The notes: generated by a model from the letters alone, not told the origin. DNA of 13,400 nt from an uncultured Clostridia bacterium (GCA_937920115.1 CALGVF010000280.1:1-13400); one strand, 5' to 3'; shown: positions 6,529 to 12,968, counted from the first letter of the stretch. Numbers and translations: made by a program.

Positions 6529-6738
6529 TTATTGTCCCCTTCCGTCAAATCGTCGCGGAAAGCCGCTCGATTTGCCCCTCGCCTCGGCGGCGGACGCCCC
6601 CTCTCCGTCAGGCTTCGCCTGCCACCTTCGCCTACGCGGCGGACGCGCCCCTTTTGTCGCTTTGCGACATTTTCCCCGTTTCATCGGGGACATTTACCCG
6701 TTTCATCGGGAGAGCATACCCCAAAGGGGAAAGCAAGG
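6529..6738 (-). repeat. Variable-hairpin repeat, copy 3, expanded into a hairpin cluster
   Basis: It opens with the same 46 bases as copy 1 (45 of 46 identical, 6529-6574). Then follow several small hairpins: AGGC/GCCT with a TTC loop, GTCGC/GCGAC with a TTT loop, CCCCG/CGGGG (6674-6689), CCCG/CGGG (6697-6710) and CCCC/GGGG with an AAA loop (6719-6729). The part at 6693-6722, on the minus strand GGGGTATGCTCTCCCGATG then AAACGGGTAAA, also recurs with changes in copy 4. Confidence 0.7.
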
Positions 6739-6858
6739 ATAGTTAGATTTTATAACGAGATAGATTTTTAATTTTTTAAGTAGTTCTCTTAATTTATTGA
6801 TATATTTAAATAAAAAAATTCATAAATAAACTAAATACTCTTGCTTTCCCCTTTGGGG
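6719..6858. repeat. 19-bp perfect inverted repeat around an AT-rich 102-base segment
   Basis: CCCCAAAGGGGAAAGCAAG (6719-6737) and its exact complement CTTGCTTTCCCCTTTGGGG (6840-6858) flank an AT-rich segment with no coding potential. The arms are also part of the repeat family seen elsewhere in the window. The layout resembles a small non-autonomous element, but no target-site duplication is evident. Confidence 0.6.
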
Positions 6859-6964
6859 AGAGTGGATTTTTCGAGTATTGCGAGAAAAAGCCGAGAGAGG
6901 TCAACAGCCGCCGAGAGAGGTAATTAACGAAAATAATTGTTAATTAAAAAATATTTTAAACAAT

Positions 6965-7003
6965 AAAAAAACCGCCTATAAGTCGATTATCGGCGGTTTT
7001 TTT
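6965..7003 (-). terminator. Intrinsic terminator overlapping the end of the NlpC/P60-like gene
   Basis: On the minus strand the stem AAAAAAACCGCC/GGCGGTTTTTTT (7003-6992 with 6976-6965) encloses a 15-base loop and gives a T-rich 3' side. The last codons and the TAG stop of the upstream gene lie inside the hairpin. It ends the pepV-SLOG-NlpC operon. Confidence 0.85.
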
Positions 7004-7548
7004 AATTTTATTAACTTGTTGTCTACTAAATACGCAAGTTCTTTTATCGTCCCGAAATATTCCCTTTTTATGCCTTTTATCTTCATAAAATCCATCGGTC
7101 TCATTAAAAGAGGGTCGTATGGAAGTTCTACGTTTCCCGCTTTCAGTATCTCCGATACGCATTGCGAACAGAAATACCTGTTCTTGAATTTTATCTTTAT
7201 TCTGAACCAACACGCGAATATTCCTATGTATGAGTATTTTAATAAATCTTTGTTATCGTTAAAATAGTTCGCTTTACTCTTTATCGCTTCGTAATTTTCG
7301 TCCGTGACTTCCATCGAAAATACCGAACACGGGCAGTCTTCGTACTTCTTTAAAACCCTCGTCCTGAGATTCTCTTTCGCAAATCCCCCGGGGAAAACTT
7401 TCATACCCTTTCTGCCGAACGAGTACATATCCGTGAACTCGTTGTCGAGAGATAAACTCGCGTGCGAAAACCTCGCCCTCGACAGTTTTCCTATTATCTT
7501 TGACGGAACCGTTCCCGTTTTTGTCAGCAATACGTAAATTTTTTTCAT
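6976..7548 (-). CDS. Permuted NlpC/P60-like (YiiX/DUF830-type) cysteine hydrolase, predicted
   Basis: A 190-residue soluble protein with the two landmarks of circularly permuted papain-like NlpC/P60 enzymes: an early histidine in RFSHASLSLD (H29) and a late cysteine in YFCSQCVSEIL (C127, or C130). In this fold the cysteine lies after the histidine. Known relatives act on amide or thioester bonds in cell-wall peptides, lipids or proteins, but the substrate here is not evident. There is no signal peptide; FGRKGMKVFPGGFA (44-57) lies between the two motifs. It shares one base with the stop of the SLOG gene (TAATG), so translation is coupled, and it is the last gene of the operon. Fold-level call is fairly good; activity is inferred. 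Confidence 0.75.
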   Translation of the reverse strand: MKKIYVLLTKTGTVPSKIIGKLSRARFSHASLSLDNEFTDMYSFGRKGMKVFPGGFAKENLRTRVLKKYEDCPCSVFSMEVTDENYEAIKSKANYFNDNKDLLKYSYIGIFACWFRIKIKFKNRYFCSQCVSEILKAGNVELPYDPLLMRPMDFMKIKGIKREYFGTIKELAYLVDNKLIKLKKPPIIDL

Positions 7549-8036
7549 TACTCAAAATACTCTATGTCTATTCCGCTCTTTTTAGCCCTGTTTACCGTGT
7601 AATAAGTACCGCCTTTTTTTCTGCCGTCGTAGTAGGCGAGAAGAAGCGAAGAATTATCCACAAGGAAATTATTTCTGAGTAGCATACAATTTTTAAAGTA
7701 CGTTCTGTCTTCTTTTACTATATAATCTGCTCTCGATAGAAAATAATCATACCTTTCTTTACATTCCGCGGAAAAAGTTTTCGACTGATCGACGCACGGA
7801 ACGACTGCACATACTTTTATGTTTTCGCCCTCGTCTTTTAAAGCGAAAAGGGCTTCCATACATTCGCTGTCGAAGCCTATCGCCATTCCGTTTAAGAAAA
7901 CGTCGTAGCCTTTTTTTATAATTTCTCTGATTTTTTCCTTTAATTTTTCCTTACTGAACGATTCCGCGAGTTCTCGGTGTCCCGTAAACGAACACGTCCG
8001 ATTTTTTAAAAATTCAGGAAGATTTCCCGTCAACAT
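7548..8036 (-). CDS. SLOG-family protein (DUF1273/YpsA-like)
   Basis: A 162-residue Rossmann-like protein of the SLOG superfamily, members of which bind nucleotides or related ligands. Seen motifs are CSFTGHR (15-21) near the N-terminus, FLNGMAIGFD (47-56), the ACAVVP-type strand (VCAVVP, 75-80), and LLAYYDGRKKGGT (132-144), all in the family order. B. subtilis YpsA of this family affects cell division; other members occur in conflict systems. No transmembrane segment or added catalytic domain is seen. It lies 10 bases after the dipeptidase gene and overlaps the next gene by one base. No clear Shine-Dalgarno sequence precedes the ATG at 8034-8036, so expression probably depends on coupling to the upstream gene. 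Confidence 0.8.
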   Translation of the reverse strand: MLTGNLPEFLKNRTCSFTGHRELAESFSKEKLKEKIREIIKKGYDVFLNGMAIGFDSECMEALFALKDEGENIKVCAVVPCVDQSKTFSAECKERYDYFLSRADYIVKEDRTYFKNCMLLRNNFLVDNSSLLLAYYDGRKKGGTYYTVNRAKKSGIDIEYFE

Positions 8037-8046
8037 TATCGAAAAT

Positions 8047-9318
8047 TTATAACGAAAGAGCCTTGATAGCCTTTTTGTAGACCTTGAATTGAAGTCCGAG
8101 ATTGTTTATAGAAACGAATTCGTCGGGTTCGTGAATGTGACAGTCCTCGCCCGCGATTTCGGGTCCGAACGCCGTTCCGTATTTCAACGCTCTCGCATAA
8201 GTACCTCCGCCGATTGCGAGCGGCTTCGCGTTTTCGCCCGTCGCTTCGTTGTAAATATTTAAAAGAGTGGTAACGAGGAACCCGTTTTTGTCGTTGAAAA
8301 GCGGTTTCTGATGTGATAAAATCTTAACGGGAGCGATAAGTTTCAACGCCTCGATAAGTTTTTCGCCGTCTAAAAGCGAGGGGTAGCGGAAGTCTACCGA
8401 TATATAAATGTGTTCGCCCTCTTTTCTTATAAGGTCGGGACTCATGGTGAGATTTCCCGTCTCGTCTTTAAGTTCTTTAAGACCCATTTTATCCTTGAAA
8501 AGATAGTCGTTGATTCTGCCGTCTATCATTCCCGTAGCCTCTAAATAAGCGACCATTTTTCCGATTGCGTTTTCGCCTTTTTCGGGGGTCGAACCGTGAG
8601 CCGAAACGCCCGTCGCGACGATTTTTCCGTTCTCCTCTTTTACTCCGCATTGCTTCATAAAAAACTCGTTTAACGGTGTTATAGCCTCACATTTGTCGCA
8701 AACTACGTTAATTCTGTCGCCGCCTTTAACGTCTTTTAACTCGCTCGACAAAGCCTTGAAATCGAACTCGGCGTGGAGTATTCCTTTCTCCGCGTAAATG
8801 ACGGGGAAGTCGGCGTCGGGAGAAAATCCGTAGTCGGGAAACGAAGCCACTTTGTTGAAGTGTTCTATGCACTTCCAACCCGACTCTTCGTTGCAGCCGA
8901 GAATAAGTCTTATCTTCTTATTTGGAACGTAGCCCTCGTCTTTCAATTCTTTCATGCAATACAGACAGACCATTGCGGGACCCTTGTCGTCCGTCGTTCC
9001 TCTGCCGTAAATTTTACCGTTCGCTTCGGTAGCGGAAAACGGGGGGTAAGTCCACTTGGAAAGGTCGCCCGCGGGAACGACGTCGAGGTGGCACAAAATA
9101 GCAATTTCCTCTTTGCCCTCGCCGAAATCGACCTCGCCGATATAGTTGTCGTAATTTATCGTCTTGAAACCGAAAGATTCGGCGAGCGATAAAAAGTAGT
9201 CCAAAGCGTCGAACACTCCTTTGCCGAACGGCATATTCGGAAGAGCCTCCGATTCCACCGACGGAATGGAGACGAGAGTTTTCAGACTGTTTTTCATTTC
9301 CTCGAAAGTATTGCTCAT
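8047..9318 (-). CDS. pepV: PepV-type M20 family dipeptidase
   Basis: A cytoplasmic metal-dependent dipeptidase that would complete the breakdown of small peptides. The 423 residues carry the M20 metal and catalytic motifs in order: CHLDVVPAG (H77, D79), GRGTTDDKGP (D110/D111), CNEESGWKC (E144, E145), SPDADFP (D168), GVSAHGSTPEKGENA (H241), AIGGGTYARAL, and GEDCHIHEPDEF (H396). It is somewhat shorter than PepV of Lactobacillus (about 470). A ribosome binding site AAAAGGT lies upstream of the ATG. It is the first gene of the operon leading into the SLOG and NlpC/P60-like genes, and is divergent from gltX with overlapping promoters. The family is clear; substrate preference is not visible. Confidence 0.92.
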   Translation of the reverse strand: MSNTFEEMKNSLKTLVSIPSVESEALPNMPFGKGVFDALDYFLSLAESFGFKTINYDNYIGEVDFGEGKEEIAILCHLDVVPAGDLSKWTYPPFSATEANGKIYGRGTTDDKGPAMVCLYCMKELKDEGYVPNKKIRLILGCNEESGWKCIEHFNKVASFPDYGFSPDADFPVIYAEKGILHAEFDFKALSSELKDVKGGDRINVVCDKCEAITPLNEFFMKQCGVKEENGKIVATGVSAHGSTPEKGENAIGKMVAYLEATGMIDGRINDYLFKDKMGLKELKDETGNLTMSPDLIRKEGEHIYISVDFRYPSLLDGEKLIEALKLIAPVKILSHQKPLFNDKNGFLVTTLLNIYNEATGENAKPLAIGGGTYARALKYGTAFGPEIAGEDCHIHEPDEFVSINNLGLQFKVYKKAIKALSL

Positions 9319-9362
9319 AAAAACACGACCTTTTAAAAAAATTTCAAAAATACGTCCTTTTT

Positions 9363-9391
9363 ATTATACACTTTTTTTATTTTATGGTAAA
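9363..9391 (-). promoter_or_regulatory. pepV operon promoter
   Basis: On the minus strand TTTACC (9391-9386) and an exact TATAAT (9368-9363) are separated by 17 bases. It overlaps the gltX promoter candidate on the opposite strand. Confidence 0.7.
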
Positions 9392-9393
9392 AT
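9365..9393 (+). promoter_or_regulatory. Candidate gltX promoter, overlapping pepV promoter
   Basis: TATACA (9365-9370), 17 bases, then TAAAAT (9388-9393) preceded by TGG as an extended -10. The leader to gltX would be about 58 bases, too short for a T-box riboswitch. The AT-rich context lowers certainty. Confidence 0.45.
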
Positions 9394-9438
9394 AAATTGA
9401 ACGAGTTTTTCGCAAATAGTCGAAAAAAATAAAAAAAA

Positions 9439-9450
9439 CTGTTATAACAG
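9439..9450. promoter_or_regulatory. 12-bp perfect palindrome at the gltX ribosome binding site
   Basis: CTGTTATAACAG is a perfect palindrome whose last bases run into the ribosome binding site AGGTG (9449-9453) of gltX. It may be an operator or an RNA hairpin limiting ribosome access. Function is not known. Confidence 0.35.
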
Positions 9451-9457
9451 GTGAAAT

Positions 9458-10897
9458 ATGGAAAAAGTAAGAACAAGATTCGCACCGAGTCCCACGGGAT
9501 TTATGCACCTCGGCGGACTTCGTACCGCCCTTTACGCGTACCTTTACGCCAAATCGAACGGCGGCGACTTCATTTTGAGAATAGAGGACACCGATCAGAA
9601 CCGTTACGTCGAAGGGGCGGTCGAACTCATTTACAGTTCGCTTCGCGAGTCGGGGCTTATCTACGACGAAGGTCCTGACGTCGGCGGCAACTACGGTCCG
9701 TACGTTCAGAGCGAGAGAAAAGAAATCTACGCGGAGTACGCGAAGAAACTTATCGACCTCGGCGGAGCCTATTACTGCTTCTGCTCGAAAGAGAGACTCG
9801 AAAGTCTCACCGACGAGAACGGCAACAGAAAATACGACAAACATTGTTTGAGTCTTCCGAAAGAAGAAATCGAACGCAGACTTAAAAGCGGCGAACCGTA
9901 CGTTATAAGGCAGAACATTCCCACCGAGGGAACGAGTACCTACGAAGATATGGTGTACGGAACGATAAAGGTAGACTACGCCGACCTCGAAGACAATATC
10001 CTTATAAAGAGCGACGGTATGCCGACCTATAACTTCGCGAACGTTATCGACGACCACCTTATGGGAATAACTCACGTTATAAGGGGTACGGAATACCTCT
10101 CTTCCACGCCGAAGTATAATCTTATGTACGACGCGTTCGGTTGGGAGAGACCGAAGTATATTCACCTTCCGACGATAATGAAGGACGCGACGAGAAAACT
10201 CTCCAAGCGTTACGGCGACGCGAACTTCGACGACTTCGTGAAAAAGGGTTATTTAAAAGAGGCGATTATAAACTACGTTGCTCTTTTAGGTTGGGCTCCG
10301 AAGGACAATATCGAAAAAATGACTCTTTCCGAGATGGTTAAACTCTTCTCGCTCGACGGAATATCAAAATCGCCCTCGATATTCGACGAGGTAAAACTTC
10401 GTTGGCTCAACGGCGAGTATATAAGGGAACTTTCGGAGGACGACTTTTACGCTCACGCTCTTCCCTATCTTGAAAAGTCGGCGGTATACGGCAAGTTTGA
10501 CCTTAAAAAGGTTGCGAAACTTCTCCACGGCAGAGTGGAAGTTTTAGGCGAGATACCCGAAAAAATCGATTGGATAGTAACGCTTCCCGAATACGATTTA
10601 ACGCTTTTTGACAACAAGAAGAACAAGACGAACGCAGAAGTTGCGAAAGACCTGTTGCCGAAAATCAGAGAGTGGGTCGAGGGTATCGACGACTTCTCGA
10701 ACGATACGTTATTCGCAACTCTCGGCGAAAAGGCAAAAGAAGCGGGAATCAAGAGCGGAGCGATATTTTGGGTAATGAGAATAGCGATAACGGGTCAAGC
10801 GGTAACTCCGGGCGGAGCGACTGAGATAGCGGAACTTTTAGGAAAAGAAGAAACTTTAAACCGCATAGACAAGTCGCTTAAAATGTTGGGCGTTTAA
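9458..10897 (+). CDS. gltX: Glutamate--tRNA ligase
   Basis: A class I aminoacyl-tRNA synthetase that joins glutamate to its tRNA (in many Clostridia also to tRNA-Gln). The 479 residues show the HIGH-type motif PSPTGFMHLGG (10-20), the KMSKS-type motif RKLSKRYG (246-253), a cysteine set CFC (107-109) with YDKHC (126-130) that fits the zinc-binding type, and the C-terminal anticodon-binding region. Length is normal. The start follows ACAGGTGAAAT. It is transcribed alone and ends at the terminator at 10969-11012. It is a discriminating or non-discriminating enzyme; the sequence alone does not settle which. Confidence 0.97.
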   Translation: MEKVRTRFAPSPTGFMHLGGLRTALYAYLYAKSNGGDFILRIEDTDQNRYVEGAVELIYSSLRESGLIYDEGPDVGGNYGPYVQSERKEIYAEYAKKLIDLGGAYYCFCSKERLESLTDENGNRKYDKHCLSLPKEEIERRLKSGEPYVIRQNIPTEGTSTYEDMVYGTIKVDYADLEDNILIKSDGMPTYNFANVIDDHLMGITHVIRGTEYLSSTPKYNLMYDAFGWERPKYIHLPTIMKDATRKLSKRYGDANFDDFVKKGYLKEAIINYVALLGWAPKDNIEKMTLSEMVKLFSLDGISKSPSIFDEVKLRWLNGEYIRELSEDDFYAHALPYLEKSAVYGKFDLKKVAKLLHGRVEVLGEIPEKIDWIVTLPEYDLTLFDNKKNKTNAEVAKDLLPKIREWVEGIDDFSNDTLFATLGEKAKEAGIKSGAIFWVMRIAITGQAVTPGGATEIAELLGKEETLNRIDKSLKMLGV

Positions 10898-10906
10898 CCT
10901 AAAAAC

Positions 10907-10923
10907 AAGTCGATAATCGACTT
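10907..10923. repeat. 17-bp palindrome sharing 18 bases with 6975-6992
   Basis: AAGTCGATAATCGACTT is a perfect palindrome around one central base. CGATAATCGACTTATAGG (10911-10928) is identical to the minus strand of 6975-6992, the 3' end of the NlpC/P60-like gene, including its stop codon. Confidence 0.6.
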
Positions 10924-10968
10924 ATAGGTGGGTATTTATAAAAAAATGCCGTAAAATTTTATAAAAAT

Positions 10969-11012
10969 AAAGACTGTAAAAGACCCCGAAAAGGAAATTT
11001 ACAGTCTTTTTT
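10969..11012 (+). terminator. Intrinsic terminator of gltX
   Basis: AAAGACTGTAAA (10969-10980) pairs with TTTACAGTCTTT (10998-11009) over 12 bases, followed by more T residues. It lies 71 bases after the gltX stop. Confidence 0.9.
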
Positions 11013-11064
11013 GTTTCTTCGTCGTATTGCGGTTATATTTGTCTTGCGACAAGTTGTTTTACAG

Positions 11065-11100
11065 CCGTAGGGGACGACGCCTCGGCGTCCCGAAAAACGG
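11065..11100. repeat. GC-rich hairpin (GGGACG/CGTCCC)
   Basis: GGGACG (11071-11076) can pair with CGTCCC (11086-11091), or GACGCC with GGCGTC in an alternative fold; CCGT and ACGG further out are also complementary. It sits among the variable-hairpin repeats and is probably another intergenic repeat type. Confidence 0.55.
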
Positions 11101-11141
11101 GAGTAATATTTATTTCACAAACTTATTTATCAACAAAAAAC

Positions 11142-11253
11142 TTGCCGTCACCTTCGGGGTATTCTCTACCGATGAAATAAGTAAACTCTCGCCTTCTCCT
11201 TCGGGAAAGGTGTCGCTGAAAGCGACGGAAGGGGGACAATAAATCACTACTAC
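11142..11253 (+). repeat. Variable-hairpin repeat, copy 4 (with inserted module)
   Basis: It starts with TTGCCGTCACCTTCGGGG as in copy 1, then has about 46 additional bases including GGGGTATTCTCTACCGATG, which resembles part of copy 3. It then continues AAAGGTGTC, core GCTGAAAGC, and arm GACGGAAGGGGGACAATAAA ending in CTACTAC. The core differs completely from that of copy 1 while the arms match base for base over most of their length. Confidence 0.8.
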
Positions 11254-11270
11254 GTTTTACTTTCTGTTTG

Positions 11271-11333
11271 TATCCCCTATCGTCTTGACTTCCATTTCAT
11301 TCCGTCAAGCCACTTTCCCCGAAGGAGAAAGCG
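11271..11333 (-). repeat. Variable-hairpin repeat, copy 5
   Basis: On the minus strand the arm CTCCTTCGGGGAAAGTGGC is followed by a 24-base core that begins TTGAC and ends GTCAA, then the arm GACGATAGGGGATA. Copy 2 has the same arms with the core GGCAAAGCC. Confidence 0.75.
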
Positions 11334-11413
11334 AGTTGAGTAACATTTTACCTTGCAAAGTTATATTTATCTATCGATAAGTTATCGCCAATGTTTGCAA
11401 AACCTGCCTCTTT

Positions 11414-12379
11414 TTACGCCTTTTCAAACTTTACTTCAATATCGCCCGTCGTCGTCTCTACTTTCAAACTCTTGCCTTTTCCTACCGTCTGAATGGGTAA
11501 ATTGCAATCGCCCGTGTTTGTATCGCGGTAAATATCGAACTCGGTAATATCTCCGTAAATCGTTCCTTTAACGTCGCCCGTCGTGCATTTTACCGTTATA
11601 TTATCGGCGTTTTTTACTGTAAAATTGATTCTTCCCGTCGTCGACTTTATGTTCAGAACGTTACAATCTACGTTCAAAGTTGCGCTGCCTGTGGTTTCTT
11701 TAACAGCCATTTCTTTCGCTTTTACGTTCAGAAGTTTAATGCTTCCCGTCGAACTGTCCGCAACCAGATTACCGCCGACCGCCGCATTTTCGGTTTCTAT
11801 TCCGCCCGTCGTGCATTTAATATCGAACGAACCGCCGACTTTGATTTCCGAAACTTCTATTTTGCCCGTCGTGCAATGGATTTTTGCGTCGCCGACTACC
11901 GAAATATTCTCTATTTCCGTCTCGCCTGTCGTTGCATTCGATGAAAATTCATTTATAGTAATGCCCGAGAGGTCGGCTTCGATTGAGCCTGTGGACACGT
12001 CTATATCGAGCGAACCGTTAAAACTCTTCGGGAGAATTACAGACACATCTCTCTTATCTTTATTAAACCAATCGAAACTGAAAAAAGTAAATTTTCTTCT
12101 CACTTCAAAGGAAATTCCGCCGTTTTCTCTTTTGATTTCGACTTTGTGGTTGTTGCTTTCGTAATATTCGAACCGTATTTCTTCGCCGTCTCCGACCGAA
12201 ACCTCAATGTCGTCCGTATAAGTCTTGATTTTTAAATTTTCGCCTGCCGAGTAAGTCTCGGTTTTCTTTACTTCTTCCATATTCGAGCCTCCGTTTACCG
12301 CCGAAACTATCACTCCGACGATTCCTATTGTAAGTCCTACGCCTATAATAATACACAAAATAATAATAAGTTTTTTCAT
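11414..12379 (-). CDS. DUF4097 family beta-strand repeat protein, membrane anchored
   Basis: A 321-residue protein with one N-terminal membrane segment (about 3-28: KKLIIILCIIIGVGLTIGIV and on) and an extracytoplasmic part. From about residue 129 to the end it has ten TG turns (STGSIE, TTGETE, CTTGKIEV, CTTGGIET, SSTGSIK, ETTGSAT, STTGRINF, CTTGDVKG, NTGDCN, TTTGDIEV) spaced 18-22 residues apart, the pattern of a beta-solenoid of the DUF4097 type. Such proteins often occur with DUF1700 and PadR genes; their function is not known, though adhesin-like and envelope-sensing roles have been suggested. The ATG at 12377-12379 follows TAGGAGTGTAT and is preferred over an in-frame GTG two codons earlier, which would overlap the ribosome binding site. 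It is the last gene of the PadR operon. Confidence 0.88.
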   Translation of the reverse strand: MKKLIIILCIIIGVGLTIGIVGVIVSAVNGGSNMEEVKKTETYSAGENLKIKTYTDDIEVSVGDGEEIRFEYYESNNHKVEIKRENGGISFEVRRKFTFFSFDWFNKDKRDVSVILPKSFNGSLDIDVSTGSIEADLSGITINEFSSNATTGETEIENISVVGDAKIHCTTGKIEVSEIKVGGSFDIKCTTGGIETENAAVGGNLVADSSTGSIKLLNVKAKEMAVKETTGSATLNVDCNVLNIKSTTGRINFTVKNADNITVKCTTGDVKGTIYGDITEFDIYRDTNTGDCNLPIQTVGKGKSLKVETTTGDIEVKFEKA

Positions 12380-12395
12380 ATACACTCCTAAATGT

Positions 12396-12968
12396 TTAAC
12401 GTGAAACAGAACAATTTTTTCTGTTTTTGATTTTTTCTATGATATAAACGGTAAGTTTATATATTCCGATTGCCCCGATTACGCCGATAGCGGTTGCGAC
12501 GAGTCCCGAACCCATAGCGATAAGCCCCGAACCGACGTCGGTGAAGAGTCTGACGATTCCCGACACGAAAACGATAGGTCCGCAAAGCGTCATGCAAACG
12601 CACGCGACGACTACCGATACGACTACCGCCAACGCTCCGCAGAGCAGTCCGACCGCAGCCCCGACCGCTCCCGCCGCAAGTCCTATCCAAAGGGGCGAGC
12701 CGACTATTATAAGTACGATAGCGAGCGGGCTGAGCCTTGTTTTCAGTTTTACTTTCGGGTCGTTTCGGTTTATCCCGTATTCGTCGAGAGTTCTCTCGGC
12801 GACCGTTTCCACGGGTTCGAGTTCGGAAACCGCCTCGTATTCCGTTTTGCCGTTTTCCATTTTGTCCTCGATCATCTCTTTATAGAAGTCGAGAAGCGAG
12901 TCTCGGTCTTTCTTTTTCAATGGCGAAAGACGTCGTTTTAGTTTTTTAAGATATTCTTTTTCAGACAT
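12396..12968 (-). CDS. DUF1700 (HAAS) membrane protein
   Basis: A 190-residue protein with a charged N-terminal helical domain (1-72; MSEKEYLKKLKRRLSPLKKK at the start, then DFYKEMIEDKMENGKTEYEA) typical of DUF1700/HAAS proteins, followed by Gly/Ala/Val-rich hydrophobic segments (about 80-135 and 140-177), and a basic end. DUF1700 genes are very often found between a PadR regulator and a DUF4097 protein, exactly as here; the biochemical role is unknown, with a possible part in membrane-stress or envelope regulation. The start codon overlaps the end of padR by 8 bases; GGAGAA lies at a proper distance upstream inside padR. It lies 16 bases before the DUF4097 start. Confidence 0.88.
   Translation of the reverse strand: MSEKEYLKKLKRRLSPLKKKDRDSLLDFYKEMIEDKMENGKTEYEAVSELEPVETVAERTLDEYGINRNDPKVKLKTRLSPLAIVLIIVGSPLWIGLAAGAVGAAVGLLCGALAVVVSVVVACVCMTLCGPIVFVSGIVRLFTDVGSGLIAMGSGLVATAIGVIGAIGIYKLTVYIIEKIKNRKNCSVSR

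Larger units (their letters stand above)
6524..6975. other. Repeat- and hairpin-rich intergenic region
   Basis: A GC-rich hairpin cluster (6529-6738) is followed by an AT-rich stretch (6739-6839), a second GC-rich patch (6840-6921) and an AT-rich tail with the inverted repeat TAATTAAC (6921-6928)/GTTAATTA (6939-6946). CCGAGAGAGGT occurs twice, 20 bases apart (6891-6901, 6911-6921). The open frame across the GC-rich part (6532-6771) has low-complexity Pro/Arg-rich composition and no family match, so it is not called as a gene. Confidence 0.6.
10898..11413. other. Intergenic region between convergent gltX and the DUF4097 gene
   Basis: It holds a 17-bp palindrome (10907-10923), the gltX terminator, a hairpin (11065-11100), and repeat copies 4 and 5. 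The open frame at 11027-11242 crosses the repeats and resembles no family, so it is not called. No clear terminator for the DUF4097 gene is seen; only short AT-rich inverted sequences (TTGCAAA/TTTGCAA, around 11353-11400) occur. Confidence 0.6.

Noticed and set aside
5893..6738. CRISPR array
   Set aside because: Repeats are few, irregularly spaced, in both orientations, and no cas genes are present.
6532..6771. Open frame with Pro/Arg-rich translation
   Set aside because: It is a by-product of the GC-rich hairpin repeats and shows no family features.
9394..9457. T-box riboswitch in front of gltX
   Set aside because: The leader is only about 60 bases and lacks the T-box sequence and specifier stem.
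9377..10165. Long open frame on the minus strand (262 codons)
   Set aside because: It lies opposite gltX, whose motifs are unmistakable, and its translation resembles no family.
11027..11242. Small open frame ending in SPSPSGKVSLKATEGGQ
   Set aside because: Its end comes from the repeat unit; the antisense of copy 1 gives a similar peptide (PSPSGKVSNQAAF), so it is repeat-derived, not a gene.
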